Counted from the first letter of the stretch, positions 1 through 5,705 are shown. The stretch is DNA of 6,135 bases from Thermoleophilia bacterium (GCA_016929985.1 JAFGIH010000608.1:1-6135), one strand, 5' to 3'. Numbers and translations: made by a program. The notes: a model not told the origin generated them from the sequence alone.

Positions 1-32
1 AGAGCGACTCTATCCTTGAGCTTGAGGTCCAT
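1..32 (-). CDS. Start of a probable short-chain dehydrogenase/reductase (partial, runs off left edge)
   Basis: Only the first 10 codons and two bases of the 11th are present. They read MDLKLKDRVA and then CT-, which is Leu whatever the third base. This resembles the usual beginning of classical SDR enzymes, where a D/GRVALVTG-type strand leads into the NAD(P)-binding glycine motif. The glycine motif itself would lie outside the window. An ATG at 32-30 is preceded by GGAGG (41-37) at a tight 4-nt spacing. The gene starts 44 nt downstream of the stop codon of the URO-D-like gene on the same strand, with no terminator visible between them, so the two are probably cotranscribed. If it is an SDR, it would interconvert an alcohol and a ketone or aldehyde using NAD(P)H. 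The family call rests on very few residues and could be wrong. That a gene starts here is better supported than its identity. Confidence 0.5.
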   Translation of the reverse strand, partial: MDLKLKDRVA

Positions 33-76
33 AACGCCTCCGGTCGAGGGTTTGGGGCATGCGATCCGCCCCTCTT

Positions 77-1336
77 CTAGTACGTTCCAAACTCCCTGGT
101 TGCTTCCGCCCAGACCCGAACCATCTCTGGGTCGCTGCCCACCATCTCGCCTACGGCAGTAGACATGATGAAGCCGCCGTTCTTGCCCACCGTCTCGCAC
201 ACTCTCTTTGTGTGAGCACGCACGGCATCGGCCGGTCCGGCCGCTAGGAGCGAATTGGGCATCCCCCCGACTATGCACATCGTTTCGCCCAGGACTTCTT
301 TGACCTTGAAGATGTCGCTCGACTGGAAGTAACCCACAGTCTTCGCCTTGGGCAACTGGGCGAGGTGCTCCAGCCGCTTGTCCCAGCAACCCTCGTAAAA
401 CACTACCGGAGTGATGCCGTTGTCGACCAGGGTCTCCAGCATGCTCTTCAGTTGCGGCCAGTAGAAGATCTCAAACTGCTCGATGGACATGAACCCATCG
501 GAGCCCCGATGCAGGGGGAGAAACGCCTTGGGCACCCCCATGGCCTTGCAGGTGTTGATGGCGAACTCCAGCTCGTAGCGCGCGATCTTCTCCTGGGCCG
601 CGAGGAGCTTCTCCGGCTGCCTGAGGATGTCGAGGAGTATGCCGCGCATGCCCCGCAAAGCGTCCGACATCATGTCGAAGGGCGCCGTGAGGGTTGCTCC
701 CGCCATGACCGATTCTCCGAAGCCAAGAGACACCATGCGCTGGTGATATTTCGCCATGCGCTCGTTCTGATCGGCGACAGCTTCAAGCGCTTTGGCGAAG
801 GTCCTGAAGGCATCTCCCAGTTCGCCGGTCACAAAGCCACCCAGCCAGCCCAGGAAGTAGCTTCCGGAGATGAACTGGTTGAGAGGGGGCATGCCTTTGA
901 AGGGTTCGAGACTCTTGAAGGCACGGGGAAGATAGGTGCGGATCACCCAGTCGGTGGGATCGTCCAAGAAGGCGTCGTACTCGTCTTCCTTCATGAACTC
1001 GTTCTCCACAAACTGGTACTGCGTATGTGGGCTCACGCCGTGCCCAGGCCACGTGGTCATACGGTCGCCCAGCAAGAGATGCGGCGTAGGATCGGCGGGT
1101 ATGGGGCCACCGATGGCATCCGGTTGGAATTCGAGTGCGGCCTTCTCCAGCAGTTCCTGGCACTTGTCGGGGTCTTCGAGCAGTTCCTGCTTGGTGATGC
1201 CCCCCATGTCGGCCAGCATGTAGCTGATCGACATCATGAGTGGCACTCTGTCGGGCTGCTTCAGTTGCATCGCGTCTTGGAGGCGACGCGACCTCTCCGC
1301 TGCCAGGACCTCCGCCGTTTTGGACTCCTCGGACAT
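77..1336 (-). CDS. Uroporphyrinogen decarboxylase-superfamily protein, not HemE; function unassigned
   Basis: This is a 419-residue soluble protein with no signal peptide. Superfamily features are the early PDRVP motif (residues 28-32), an APFDMMSDALRGMRG block (218-232), a QPEKLL helix (240-245), LHRGSDGFM (275-283), and a C-terminal barrel half containing CIVGGMPNSLL (354-364). Superfamily members include HemE and the corrinoid methyltransferases MtaA and CmuA. The HemE signature RQAGRY is absent. Where MtaA-type enzymes have an HxCG zinc motif, this protein reads FYEGCWD (313-319), and the late cysteine region reads STAVGEM (392-398), so the normal zinc ligands are not seen. No corrinoid protein is encoded nearby. 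The start is ATG 1336 because AAGGAGGA (1354-1347) lies 10 nt upstream; the 29-codon upstream extension has no such support. It is transcribed towards the SDR start and away from a promoter that overlaps an operator-like element. The fold is secure, but the reaction is unknown. A C1-transfer or demethylation role is only a guess. Confidence 0.85.
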   Translation of the reverse strand: MSEESKTAEVLAAERSRRLQDAMQLKQPDRVPLMMSISYMLADMGGITKQELLEDPDKCQELLEKAALEFQPDAIGGPIPADPTPHLLLGDRMTTWPGHGVSPHTQYQFVENEFMKEDEYDAFLDDPTDWVIRTYLPRAFKSLEPFKGMPPLNQFISGSYFLGWLGGFVTGELGDAFRTFAKALEAVADQNERMAKYHQRMVSLGFGESVMAGATLTAPFDMMSDALRGMRGILLDILRQPEKLLAAQEKIARYELEFAINTCKAMGVPKAFLPLHRGSDGFMSIEQFEIFYWPQLKSMLETLVDNGITPVVFYEGCWDKRLEHLAQLPKAKTVGYFQSSDIFKVKEVLGETMCIVGGMPNSLLAAGPADAVRAHTKRVCETVGKNGGFIMSTAVGEMVGSDPEMVRVWAEATREFGTY

Positions 1337-1346
1337 ACTCTCGCGC

Positions 1347-1354
1347 TCCTCCTT
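1347..1354 (-). promoter_or_regulatory. Shine-Dalgarno site of the URO-D-like gene
   Basis: On the minus strand AAGGAGGA stands 10 nt before ATG 1336. It decides the start of the URO-D-like gene against the longer reading from 1423. Confidence 0.75.
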
Positions 1355-1433
1355 GTGCCGGTCCCGAGAGACCCGACTATCGAACACAGGGCTCCATCGT
1401 CCGCACCACGCGTCCTCGACCACGGAGCCGACG

Positions 1434-1466
1434 CTAGTAGCACATGCTAGTAGTGTGCACTACTCT
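1434..1466 (-). promoter_or_regulatory. Operator-like element O1 (two overlapping palindromes) at the URO-D-like promoter
   Basis: Two 20-bp imperfect palindromes overlap here. The first (1434-1453) has arms CTAGTAGCA and TGCTAGTAG around a 2-bp centre, with 8 of 9 positions complementary. The second (1447-1466) has arms CTAGTAGTG and CACTACTCT, again around a 2-bp centre, with 7 of 9 complementary. The centres are 13 bp apart. The element recurs at 2287-2319 next to the TetR gene with 25 of 33 bases identical and the same spacing. It covers the predicted -10 and start-site region of the minus-strand promoter, where a bound repressor would block transcription. Assignment to the neighbouring TetR protein is an inference from position and shared sequence. 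Confidence 0.7.
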
Positions 1467-1490
1467 AGGCCCCAAGGGCCTCGATGTAAA
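1462..1490 (-). promoter_or_regulatory. Predicted sigma70-type promoter for the URO-D-like gene
   Basis: On the minus strand a -35 box TTTACA (1490-1485, 5 of 6 to consensus) and a -10 box TAGAGT (1467-1462, 4 of 6) are separated by exactly 17 bp. The start site would fall near 1455, inside operator-like element O1, leaving a leader of about 120 nt before ATG 1336. The spacer also contains a perfect 6-bp inverted repeat, AGGCCC/GGGCCT (1467-1472 and 1476-1481). The match is good, but it was found by eye in a G+C-rich genome. Confidence 0.55.
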
Positions 1491-1521
1491 GTGTTCTTGG
1501 AAGATCCGCTCGACTCGATGC

Positions 1522-1542
1522 GGCTGTCATAGCTCGACAGCC
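1522..1542 (-). other. Hairpin just downstream of the tetR stop, possible weak terminator
   Basis: Perfect 7-bp arms GGCTGTC (1522-1528) and GACAGCC (1536-1542) enclose a 7-nt loop, starting 13 nt past the tetR stop codon on the minus strand. No run of T follows (GCATCGAG follows), so it is not a standard intrinsic terminator. It could mark the 3' end of the tetR transcript or slow read-through into the URO-D-like gene. Confidence 0.35.
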
Positions 1543-1555
1543 TTCCGGAAAGTGG

Positions 1556-2254
1556 TTACTCGTCCTGGGTACCCAAGAGGTCGTGGCCGTCTTTCGGTTC
1601 GTCTCTTCCCGGTCCGACCGCTATGCCGTCGATGATGGTGCCAAAGAGCCGTGTGGAGAACCCGGTCAGCAGCACATCCTCCAAGCCATACAGACGGGCC
1701 ATGGCCTCGAGCCAGTAGACGGACATGATGCGCCACGCATGCTCCTCGGAATCGATATCCTGGCGGACACAACCCTGCGCCTTTCCTTCATCCAAGATCC
1801 CGGCGAGATGCTCCGCCTCGTTGATCATGTGATCTCTCAGATGCCTGCGAAGCCCGTCGGTAGGCGGTGCCACGACCAATTCGTGGAGGTAATAGGACAC
1901 ATCGGTCGTCTGGATACCGGCGGTATGGCTGTCCGAGACTTTCCTCAGATAGTCCATGGCGTCCGACGACTCGAAAGCCTCCAGCTCGTCTCGCCTCTGC
2001 TGCCAGACCTTGTCGGCAGCCGCAAGAAGCATGGCTCTTCTGTCCCGGAAGATCCGGTAGATGGTCGGCTCCGACACACCCACCGCCGCGGCGATGCGCG
2101 CCGTGGTCGTACCCTGCACACCGTACTTGGCTATCAGCACCAGCACGGCGTCCACGATCCGCTGCTGTTTCTCCTCCATGGACATGCGCTTCCACCGCGT
2201 GGAGAGCGGTTCGCGGGCACGGCCTTTCGCAGCGGGCTTGGCATCGGTCTTCAT
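1556..2254 (-). CDS. TetR/AcrR-family transcriptional regulator
   Basis: The 232-residue protein has the N-terminal TetR DNA-binding domain. Helix 1 runs about 27-43. The helix-turn-helix spans about 49-70, with ARIAAAVGVSEPTIYRIF matching the family pattern, and an RDRRAML segment leads into helix 4. The remainder (about 80-232) is a helical ligand-binding and dimerisation domain with no residues that identify the ligand. A basic, 23-residue N-terminal extension precedes the domain. Met24 or Met26 are alternative starts because no strong Shine-Dalgarno site stands before ATG 2254. The gene is divergent from the TRAP transporter genes and points towards the URO-D-like gene. Copies of one operator-like element lie upstream of tetR itself and upstream of the URO-D-like gene. 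TetR proteins are usually repressors released by a small molecule, so autoregulation and control of both flanking units is the likely role. Confidence 0.92.
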   Translation of the reverse strand: MKTDAKPAAKGRAREPLSTRWKRMSMEEKQQRIVDAVLVLIAKYGVQGTTTARIAAAVGVSEPTIYRIFRDRRAMLLAAADKVWQQRRDELEAFESSDAMDYLRKVSDSHTAGIQTTDVSYYLHELVVAPPTDGLRRHLRDHMINEAEHLAGILDEGKAQGCVRQDIDSEEHAWRIMSVYWLEAMARLYGLEDVLLTGFSTRLFGTIIDGIAVGPGRDEPKDGHDLLGTQDE

Positions 2255-2286
2255 GCGTGTAGCTAATCACAACCTGCTTGCGTTTG

Positions 2287-2319
2287 CTAGTAGCGTGTGC
2301 TAGTAGTGAACGCTACTAG
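2287..2319. promoter_or_regulatory. Operator-like element O2 between tetR and the TRAP operon
   Basis: The design is the same as O1. A first palindrome (2287-2306) has arms CTAGTAGCG and TGCTAGTAG with 7 of 9 positions complementary. A second (2300-2319) has arms CTAGTAGTG and CGCTACTAG with 8 of 9 complementary. Both have 2-bp centres, and the centres are 13 bp apart. The element ends 33 bp before the tetR start codon and lies 176 bp before dctP, so a bound protein could repress both directions. I could not find a convincing -35/-10 pair in this gap. The best plus-strand candidate, TTGCGT (2278-2283) with TAGTAG (2301-2306), is weak. Confidence 0.7.
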
Positions 2320-2495
2320 GGCTCACTAATCGCAGGCGGGGGACCCACCATACTCAGACGCACCCCACGAACCCGCCGTCGGTGTGGTGCCGTTGCAGAT
2401 GTAGGAAGGAGGTCCTGGCGGAGCGGAACCGGATTCAGTCTTGATGTGACGATAGTAGGCTGTTGAAACCAGCTCAGAGGAGTGGGGGTCACTTG
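2320..2495 (+). other. Probable long 5' leader of dctP with an orphan Shine-Dalgarno-like site
   Basis: If transcription starts within or near operator O2, dctP has a leader of roughly 170 nt. The leader holds AAGGAGGT (2406-2413), a full match to the 16S anti-Shine-Dalgarno sequence, but no ATG, GTG or TTG lies at a usable distance. The nearest such codons, 2441-2446, open frames of six codons or fewer. I see no recognisable riboswitch or terminator in it. The dctP ribosome site itself is AGAGGAG (2476-2482) or the closer G-rich stretch 2484-2488. Confidence 0.3.
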
Positions 2496-3647
2496 ATGAA
2501 GAAGCTGTTAATCCTAGGGGTTTGTCTCGTTCTCGCATTGTCCGTCTTCGCCGTAGGTTGTGGCGACGAAGAGACCACGGACACCACCGCAGCACCTACC
2601 ACCGCAGCACCTACCACCGCGACGACTGCAGCGCCGACCGAGACGACTGCGGCACCTACTGAAACGACAGCAGCACCGAGCACCGGCGCCTCCCGCGACC
2701 CGATCGAAGGCGTTGAGCCTCTCGAACTGTCGCTGGTGGGCTTCCTGCCCGACATCCCGCCGGGCTCTGACTGGCACAATGACTTCATCAACAAGATCGA
2801 AGAGTATTCGATGGGCCAGATGACCGTCAGGTTCGGCGGACCTGAGGCCATCCCGGCCGCGGACGCGCCGGCAGCCTGCCAGCGCGGCACCGTCGACATC
2901 GTGAGTATCATGAGCGCCTATGCGGACGCCATGGTACCGTGCAGCAGCACCATCGGCCGCGCCGAGTACAACCCGATGCAACTGCGCGCGGGCAACCCGG
3001 CCTTCACGTACTACGTGGATGAGTTCGCCAAGAACGGCATGAAATACCTGGGAGCTTCGGTGTCCTCCGAAGCCCACGTACAGACCGTGTTCTACCTTGG
3101 CAAGGAAATCAACACGCTGGCCGACATCAAGGGCCTGAAGATCGCCGCCACCGGTGGATCGAACAAGGCGTTCATCGAGAGCGTCGGCGCGACCTGCATC
3201 CCCATCGACTTCGTCGACTACTTCACGGCCATGGAGCGCGGCACGGTCGACGGCTACAACATCGGTATCCCCGGCATCCAGGACTTCAGCCTAACCCCGG
3301 TCACGAAGGCCATGCTCAACGAGCCCTTCAGCTCGTGCGGCGGCATGATGCTGATGAACATGGACAAGTGGAACAGCCTGACCGAGAAGCAGAAGGCCGT
3401 TATCACCCAGGCCATGATCAACACTGAGATCGACGGCGCAGCCTTGTTCACGAGGACTGTGGAGAAGGTCGTTGCCGACAACGAGGCCGCCGGTGTGAAG
3501 ATCCTTACGCTCTCTCCCGAAGAATCCAAGGCCTTCTACGTCTCATACCGCGACGCCATGTGGGCTGAAGACATCGCCAGATGGCCGGATGTCGCCCCGC
3601 AGCTCAAGGAATGGCTTGTCGATCCCACCTTCCATCGGGCCAACTAG
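2496..3647 (+). CDS. dctP: TRAP transporter solute-binding lipoprotein, DctP family
   Basis: This 383-residue extracytoplasmic protein captures the substrate and hands it to DctQM. It begins with a lipoprotein signal: two lysines, a hydrophobic stretch and a lipobox AVGC with Cys22 as the lipidation site. A Thr/Ala/Pro-rich spacer (about 27-66) with TTAAP and TETTAAP repeats follows, then the DctP fold from about residue 75. Family features include PGSDWHNDFINKIEEYS, a QRGTVDIV segment, LADIKGLKI (about 208-216) and MERGTVDGYNIG. Most family members have an arginine directly after the GLKI-type motif that binds the ligand carboxylate. Here that position is Ala217, so the ligand or its binding mode may be unusual. 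ATG 2496 is chosen because it places the signal peptide correctly; the in-frame TTG codons 2493 and 2463 are less likely. It is the first gene of the operon and is followed by a strong inverted repeat before dctQ. Confidence 0.93.
   Translation: MKKLLILGVCLVLALSVFAVGCGDEETTDTTAAPTTAAPTTATTAAPTETTAAPTETTAAPSTGASRDPIEGVEPLELSLVGFLPDIPPGSDWHNDFINKIEEYSMGQMTVRFGGPEAIPAADAPAACQRGTVDIVSIMSAYADAMVPCSSTIGRAEYNPMQLRAGNPAFTYYVDEFAKNGMKYLGASVSSEAHVQTVFYLGKEINTLADIKGLKIAATGGSNKAFIESVGATCIPIDFVDYFTAMERGTVDGYNIGIPGIQDFSLTPVTKAMLNEPFSSCGGMMLMNMDKWNSLTEKQKAVITQAMINTEIDGAALFTRTVEKVVADNEAAGVKILTLSPEESKAFYVSYRDAMWAEDIARWPDVAPQLKEWLVDPTFHRAN
2583..2681 (+). repeat. Short tandem repeats encoding the Thr/Ala/Pro linker of DctP
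   Basis: A 15-bp unit (ACCACCGCAGCACCT, encoding TTAAP) occurs twice in tandem at 2583-2597 and 2598-2612, with a partial third copy following. A diverged 21-bp unit encoding TETTAAP then occurs about twice. Such repeats can change length by slippage in whole codons, lengthening or shortening the tether between the lipid anchor and the binding domain without breaking the frame. Confidence 0.7.
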
Positions 3648-3697
3648 CCGCTGGAACCCGCGGTCTTCTGATGAGCCGCGGTGACGCAGATCGAACG

Positions 3698-3728
3698 GGG
3701 CGGAACGGCCGGTCCGGCCGTTCCGCCC
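3698..3728 (+). other. Perfect 15-bp inverted repeat between dctP and dctQ
   Basis: The arms GGGCGGAACGGCCGG (3698-3712) and CCGGCCGTTCCGCCC (3714-3728) are exact reverse complements with one base between them. In RNA this would form a very stable G+C-rich hairpin, with the innermost pairs opening into a loop. It starts 51 nt after the dctP stop and ends 36 nt before the dctQ start. No T-run follows, so it is not a standard intrinsic terminator. Hairpins after binding-protein genes in transporter operons often protect the upstream mRNA or partly stop transcription, so that binding protein is made in excess. That role is inferred here. Confidence 0.75.
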
Positions 3729-3764
3729 GACACTCACCACAAAGTCACCGGGGGAAGAGCAGAT

Positions 3765-4313
3765 ATGCACTTTCTAGGCAAACTGGACCGGGCGTTCGAC
3801 AAGCTCATGAACGTCATGCTCCTCCTGTCCGGCATCTTGGTCATCGTGGATACGGTGGCGGTCGCTCAAGACGTCATCGTCAGAAAGACCTTTGACTGGA
3901 CTTGGGCTCCTCTGTATGAGCTGCTCCAGTACAGCCTGGTCTGGGTCACCTTCTTAGGCTGCGTCGCGATCTACCGCGATCACGGCCACGTCAAGATGGA
4001 CTCCATGGTGGCCATGCTGCCCAAGAGGGCCGGATATCTCATCAACTTCATCACTTCGTGCGCGGTCGCTCTGTTGTGCGTCCTGATGCTCTTCCTGACG
4101 GCCCGTCTGACCCTTCACGACGCTCAGACGCACTTCGTCCTGGCGAGCGTCCTCAACCCCGTCAAGTGGCCTATTGAAATCATCATCCCGATCGCGTTCT
4201 TGATGCTGTTCGTCCAATCAATCAGGCACGGTGTGACCTACTTCAGGGCGTTCCGGTCCGGCGAGCCCCTAGAGGCCGACAAACCGGCAGAGCCTGCCGA
4301 GCCCGCGGCGTAG
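3765..4313 (+). CDS. dctQ: TRAP transporter small membrane subunit, DctQ family
   Basis: This is a 182-residue integral membrane protein with four predicted helices at about 15-37, 52-70, 90-113 and 136-154, the normal DctQ layout. The family hallmark is clear: RKTFDWTW before helix 2, WVTFLGCVAIYRDHGH across its end, and VKMD (76-79) after it. The KWPIEIIIPIAF segment of helix 4 is also typical. A charged Pro/Ala/Glu tail (about 167-182) ends the protein. DctQ forms the membrane complex with DctM. The start is ATG 3765, after a purine-rich GGGGGAAGAG stretch. A longer reading from GTG 3681 would translate the inverted repeat into a Gly/Pro-rich, non-membrane extension, and I reject it. Only 13 nt separate it from dctM. 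Confidence 0.93.
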   Translation: MHFLGKLDRAFDKLMNVMLLLSGILVIVDTVAVAQDVIVRKTFDWTWAPLYELLQYSLVWVTFLGCVAIYRDHGHVKMDSMVAMLPKRAGYLINFITSCAVALLCVLMLFLTARLTLHDAQTHFVLASVLNPVKWPIEIIIPIAFLMLFVQSIRHGVTYFRAFRSGEPLEADKPAEPAEPAA

Positions 4314-4314
4314 C

Positions 4315-4320
4315 GGAGGA
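4315..4320 (+). promoter_or_regulatory. Shine-Dalgarno site fixing the TTG start of dctM
   Basis: GGAGGA lies right after the dctQ stop codon and 6 nt before TTG 4327. This ideal spacing supports TTG over the first in-frame ATG at 4354. Confidence 0.7.
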
Positions 4321-4326
4321 ATTGTC

Positions 4327-5643
4327 TTGGAATGGTTTGAAGCCTTAGCGGTGATGTTCGGCTGCCTGATCGCCATCATGCTCACGGGCATGCCGATCTC
4401 CTTCGCCTTCATGTTCACCTGTGTCATGGGAGCCTCGTTGTTCTGGGGAGGCTGGGTGGGGCTCGACCAGCTCGCGATGAGTTTCTTCAGCTCGGTGGCC
4501 AGCTACACCCTCCTGCCGATCCCTCTCTTCGTCCTCATGGGAGATGTCATCTTTTCCTCGGGGACCGGCACTGCCATCGTGGGAGCAGTGGACAAACTAC
4601 TTGGAAAGCTGCCCGGGCGTCTGAGCCTGCTCTCAATCGGGTCGGGCGTATTGCTCGGTACCATGATCGGCATCAGCGGCGGGTCAATCGGCATCTTGGG
4701 GCGGGTGCTCGTACCAGAGATGCTCGCGCGTGGGTACAAACCTGAGATGGTGTATGGCCCTATCGTCTCCAGCGGGGCCCTTGCTATCTTGATCCCGCCC
4801 AGCGCCATGGCTGTGTTCTTGGGAGCCATAGGCCAGGTATCGGTGGGCAAGTTGCTCATGGGCATCATCGTACCCGGTCTGCTACTGGCGGTATTGTTTG
4901 CCGCCTACATCATCATCCGCTGCAAGATCAATCCTTCATTGGCGCCGACCTACGACGTCGAGAAGGTGCCGACCAGGGAGAAGATCAAGTCCTTCGTGTA
5001 CTACATCCTCCCCATCGGGATCGTCATCGTCGCCGTCATCGGTAGTGTGTTCCTGGGCATCGCGACCCCCAGCGAGAGCGCGGCCCTGGGCGTGATCGCC
5101 TGCATCATCCTGGCGGCCCTCTACCGCAAGCTGACGTGGAGGATGCTGTTCCAATCGGGCATGAGCTGCGTGCGGGTGACCGTGATGGTGTTCTTCATCG
5201 TGGTGGGCTCCATCAGCTTCAGCCGCATCCTGGCCACCACAGGCGCCATCACCGAATTAGTGGACCTGACCACAGGACTGGACATCAACCCCATATGGAT
5301 CATCATCCTCACCCAGATCATCCTCATTTTCTGCGGGATGTTCATGGACCCGGCCAGCATCGTCATGATCACTGCTCCTATCTTCTTCCCGCTGGCTCAG
5401 GCGTTGGGATACGACCTGATCTGGTTCGGAGTCATCTCGCTGCTCAATATCCAGTTGGGTCTGATATCGCCGCCGTTCGGGCTGGACGTCTACACCATGA
5501 AAGCGGTCGCCCCGAAGGATGTGTCCTTGGGCACCGTTTTCCGCTCGTCCATGCCCTACCTGGGCCTTGGACTCTTGCTTATGGTGCTGATGTTGTTCAT
5601 TCCTCAGATAGCCACCTGGCTACCGAGTGTGACCGGCAAATGA
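4327..5643 (+). CDS. dctM: TRAP transporter large membrane subunit, DctM family
   Basis: This is a 438-residue, highly hydrophobic protein with about 11-13 membrane segments, the usual size for a stand-alone DctM. It is the ion-coupled transport channel of the TRAP complex and moves the DctP-delivered solute across the cytoplasmic membrane. Family landmarks, in order, are PIPLFVLMGDVIFSSG (64-79), the glycine-rich GTMIGISGGSIGILG (111-125), ARGYKPE (134-140), LIPPSAM (155-161), ATPSESAALG (246-255), GMFMDPASIVMITAPIFFPL (337-356), and GLISPPFGLDVYTMK (378-392). The second half repeats the first with the inverted-repeat logic of the ion transporter superfamily. The start is TTG, supported by its Shine-Dalgarno spacing. 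The gene sits directly after dctQ and 75 nt before the AOR-family gene, on one probable transcript. Confidence 0.95.
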   Translation: MEWFEALAVMFGCLIAIMLTGMPISFAFMFTCVMGASLFWGGWVGLDQLAMSFFSSVASYTLLPIPLFVLMGDVIFSSGTGTAIVGAVDKLLGKLPGRLSLLSIGSGVLLGTMIGISGGSIGILGRVLVPEMLARGYKPEMVYGPIVSSGALAILIPPSAMAVFLGAIGQVSVGKLLMGIIVPGLLLAVLFAAYIIIRCKINPSLAPTYDVEKVPTREKIKSFVYYILPIGIVIVAVIGSVFLGIATPSESAALGVIACIILAALYRKLTWRMLFQSGMSCVRVTVMVFFIVVGSISFSRILATTGAITELVDLTTGLDINPIWIIILTQIILIFCGMFMDPASIVMITAPIFFPLAQALGYDLIWFGVISLLNIQLGLISPPFGLDVYTMKAVAPKDVSLGTVFRSSMPYLGLGLLLMVLMLFIPQIATWLPSVTGK

Positions 5644-5665
5644 TGAGCGGGCAGAACATACCCAT

Positions 5666-5675
5666 GGGGGGGGGG
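5666..5675 (+). repeat. Ten-base G homopolymer between dctM and the AOR gene
   Basis: An uninterrupted run of ten G follows CCCAT in the 75-nt gap. It lies 43 nt upstream of the AOR start and just inside an 11-codon reading frame (5664-5699, ATG to TAG) that has no ribosome site. Such runs are prone to slippage and to sequencing or assembly error, so the exact count should be treated with care. Confidence 0.8.
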
Positions 5676-5705
5676 TTGATCGTGAGTAGATGCGCATAGC
5701 TCAGT

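Noticed and set aside
77..1336. Calling the URO-D-like gene hemE
   Set aside because: The HemE substrate-binding signature is absent and the context is transport and redox, not haem synthesis.
77..1423. Longer start at 1423 for the URO-D-like protein
   Set aside because: The extra 29 residues do not look like family sequence, and a strong Shine-Dalgarno site serves ATG 1336.
365..1450. A 361-codon open frame on the plus strand opposite the URO-D-like gene
   Set aside because: It is an antisense shadow of a well-supported gene in G+C-rich DNA. The translation is rich in His, Arg and Gly, shows no family motif, and runs over the operator and promoter.
1583..2266. A 227-codon open frame on the plus strand opposite tetR
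   Set aside because: The minus-strand frame has an unmistakable TetR helix-turn-helix, while this frame shows no recognisable domain or ribosome site.
2463..2495. TTG start at 2463 for DctP
   Set aside because: It would place 11 polar residues before the lysines of the lipoprotein signal. ATG 2496 gives a normal signal peptide.
3658..3681. Second hairpin from two CCGCGG hexamers after the dctP stop
   Set aside because: Each hexamer is its own palindrome and is common in G+C-rich DNA. A 6-bp stem with a 12-nt loop is weak evidence.
3698..3728. Rho-independent terminator after dctP
   Set aside because: The hairpin is strong but is followed by GACACTCACC rather than a T-run, and the downstream genes are obligate partners of dctP.
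3681..3764. GTG start at 3681 for DctQ
   Set aside because: The extension translates the inverted repeat into a Gly/Pro-rich segment that is unlike DctQ N-termini. ATG 3765 fits the family.
5664..5699. Eleven-codon peptide gene starting at the G run
   Set aside because: It has no ribosome site, its composition is dictated by the homopolymer, and there is no evidence of conservation.
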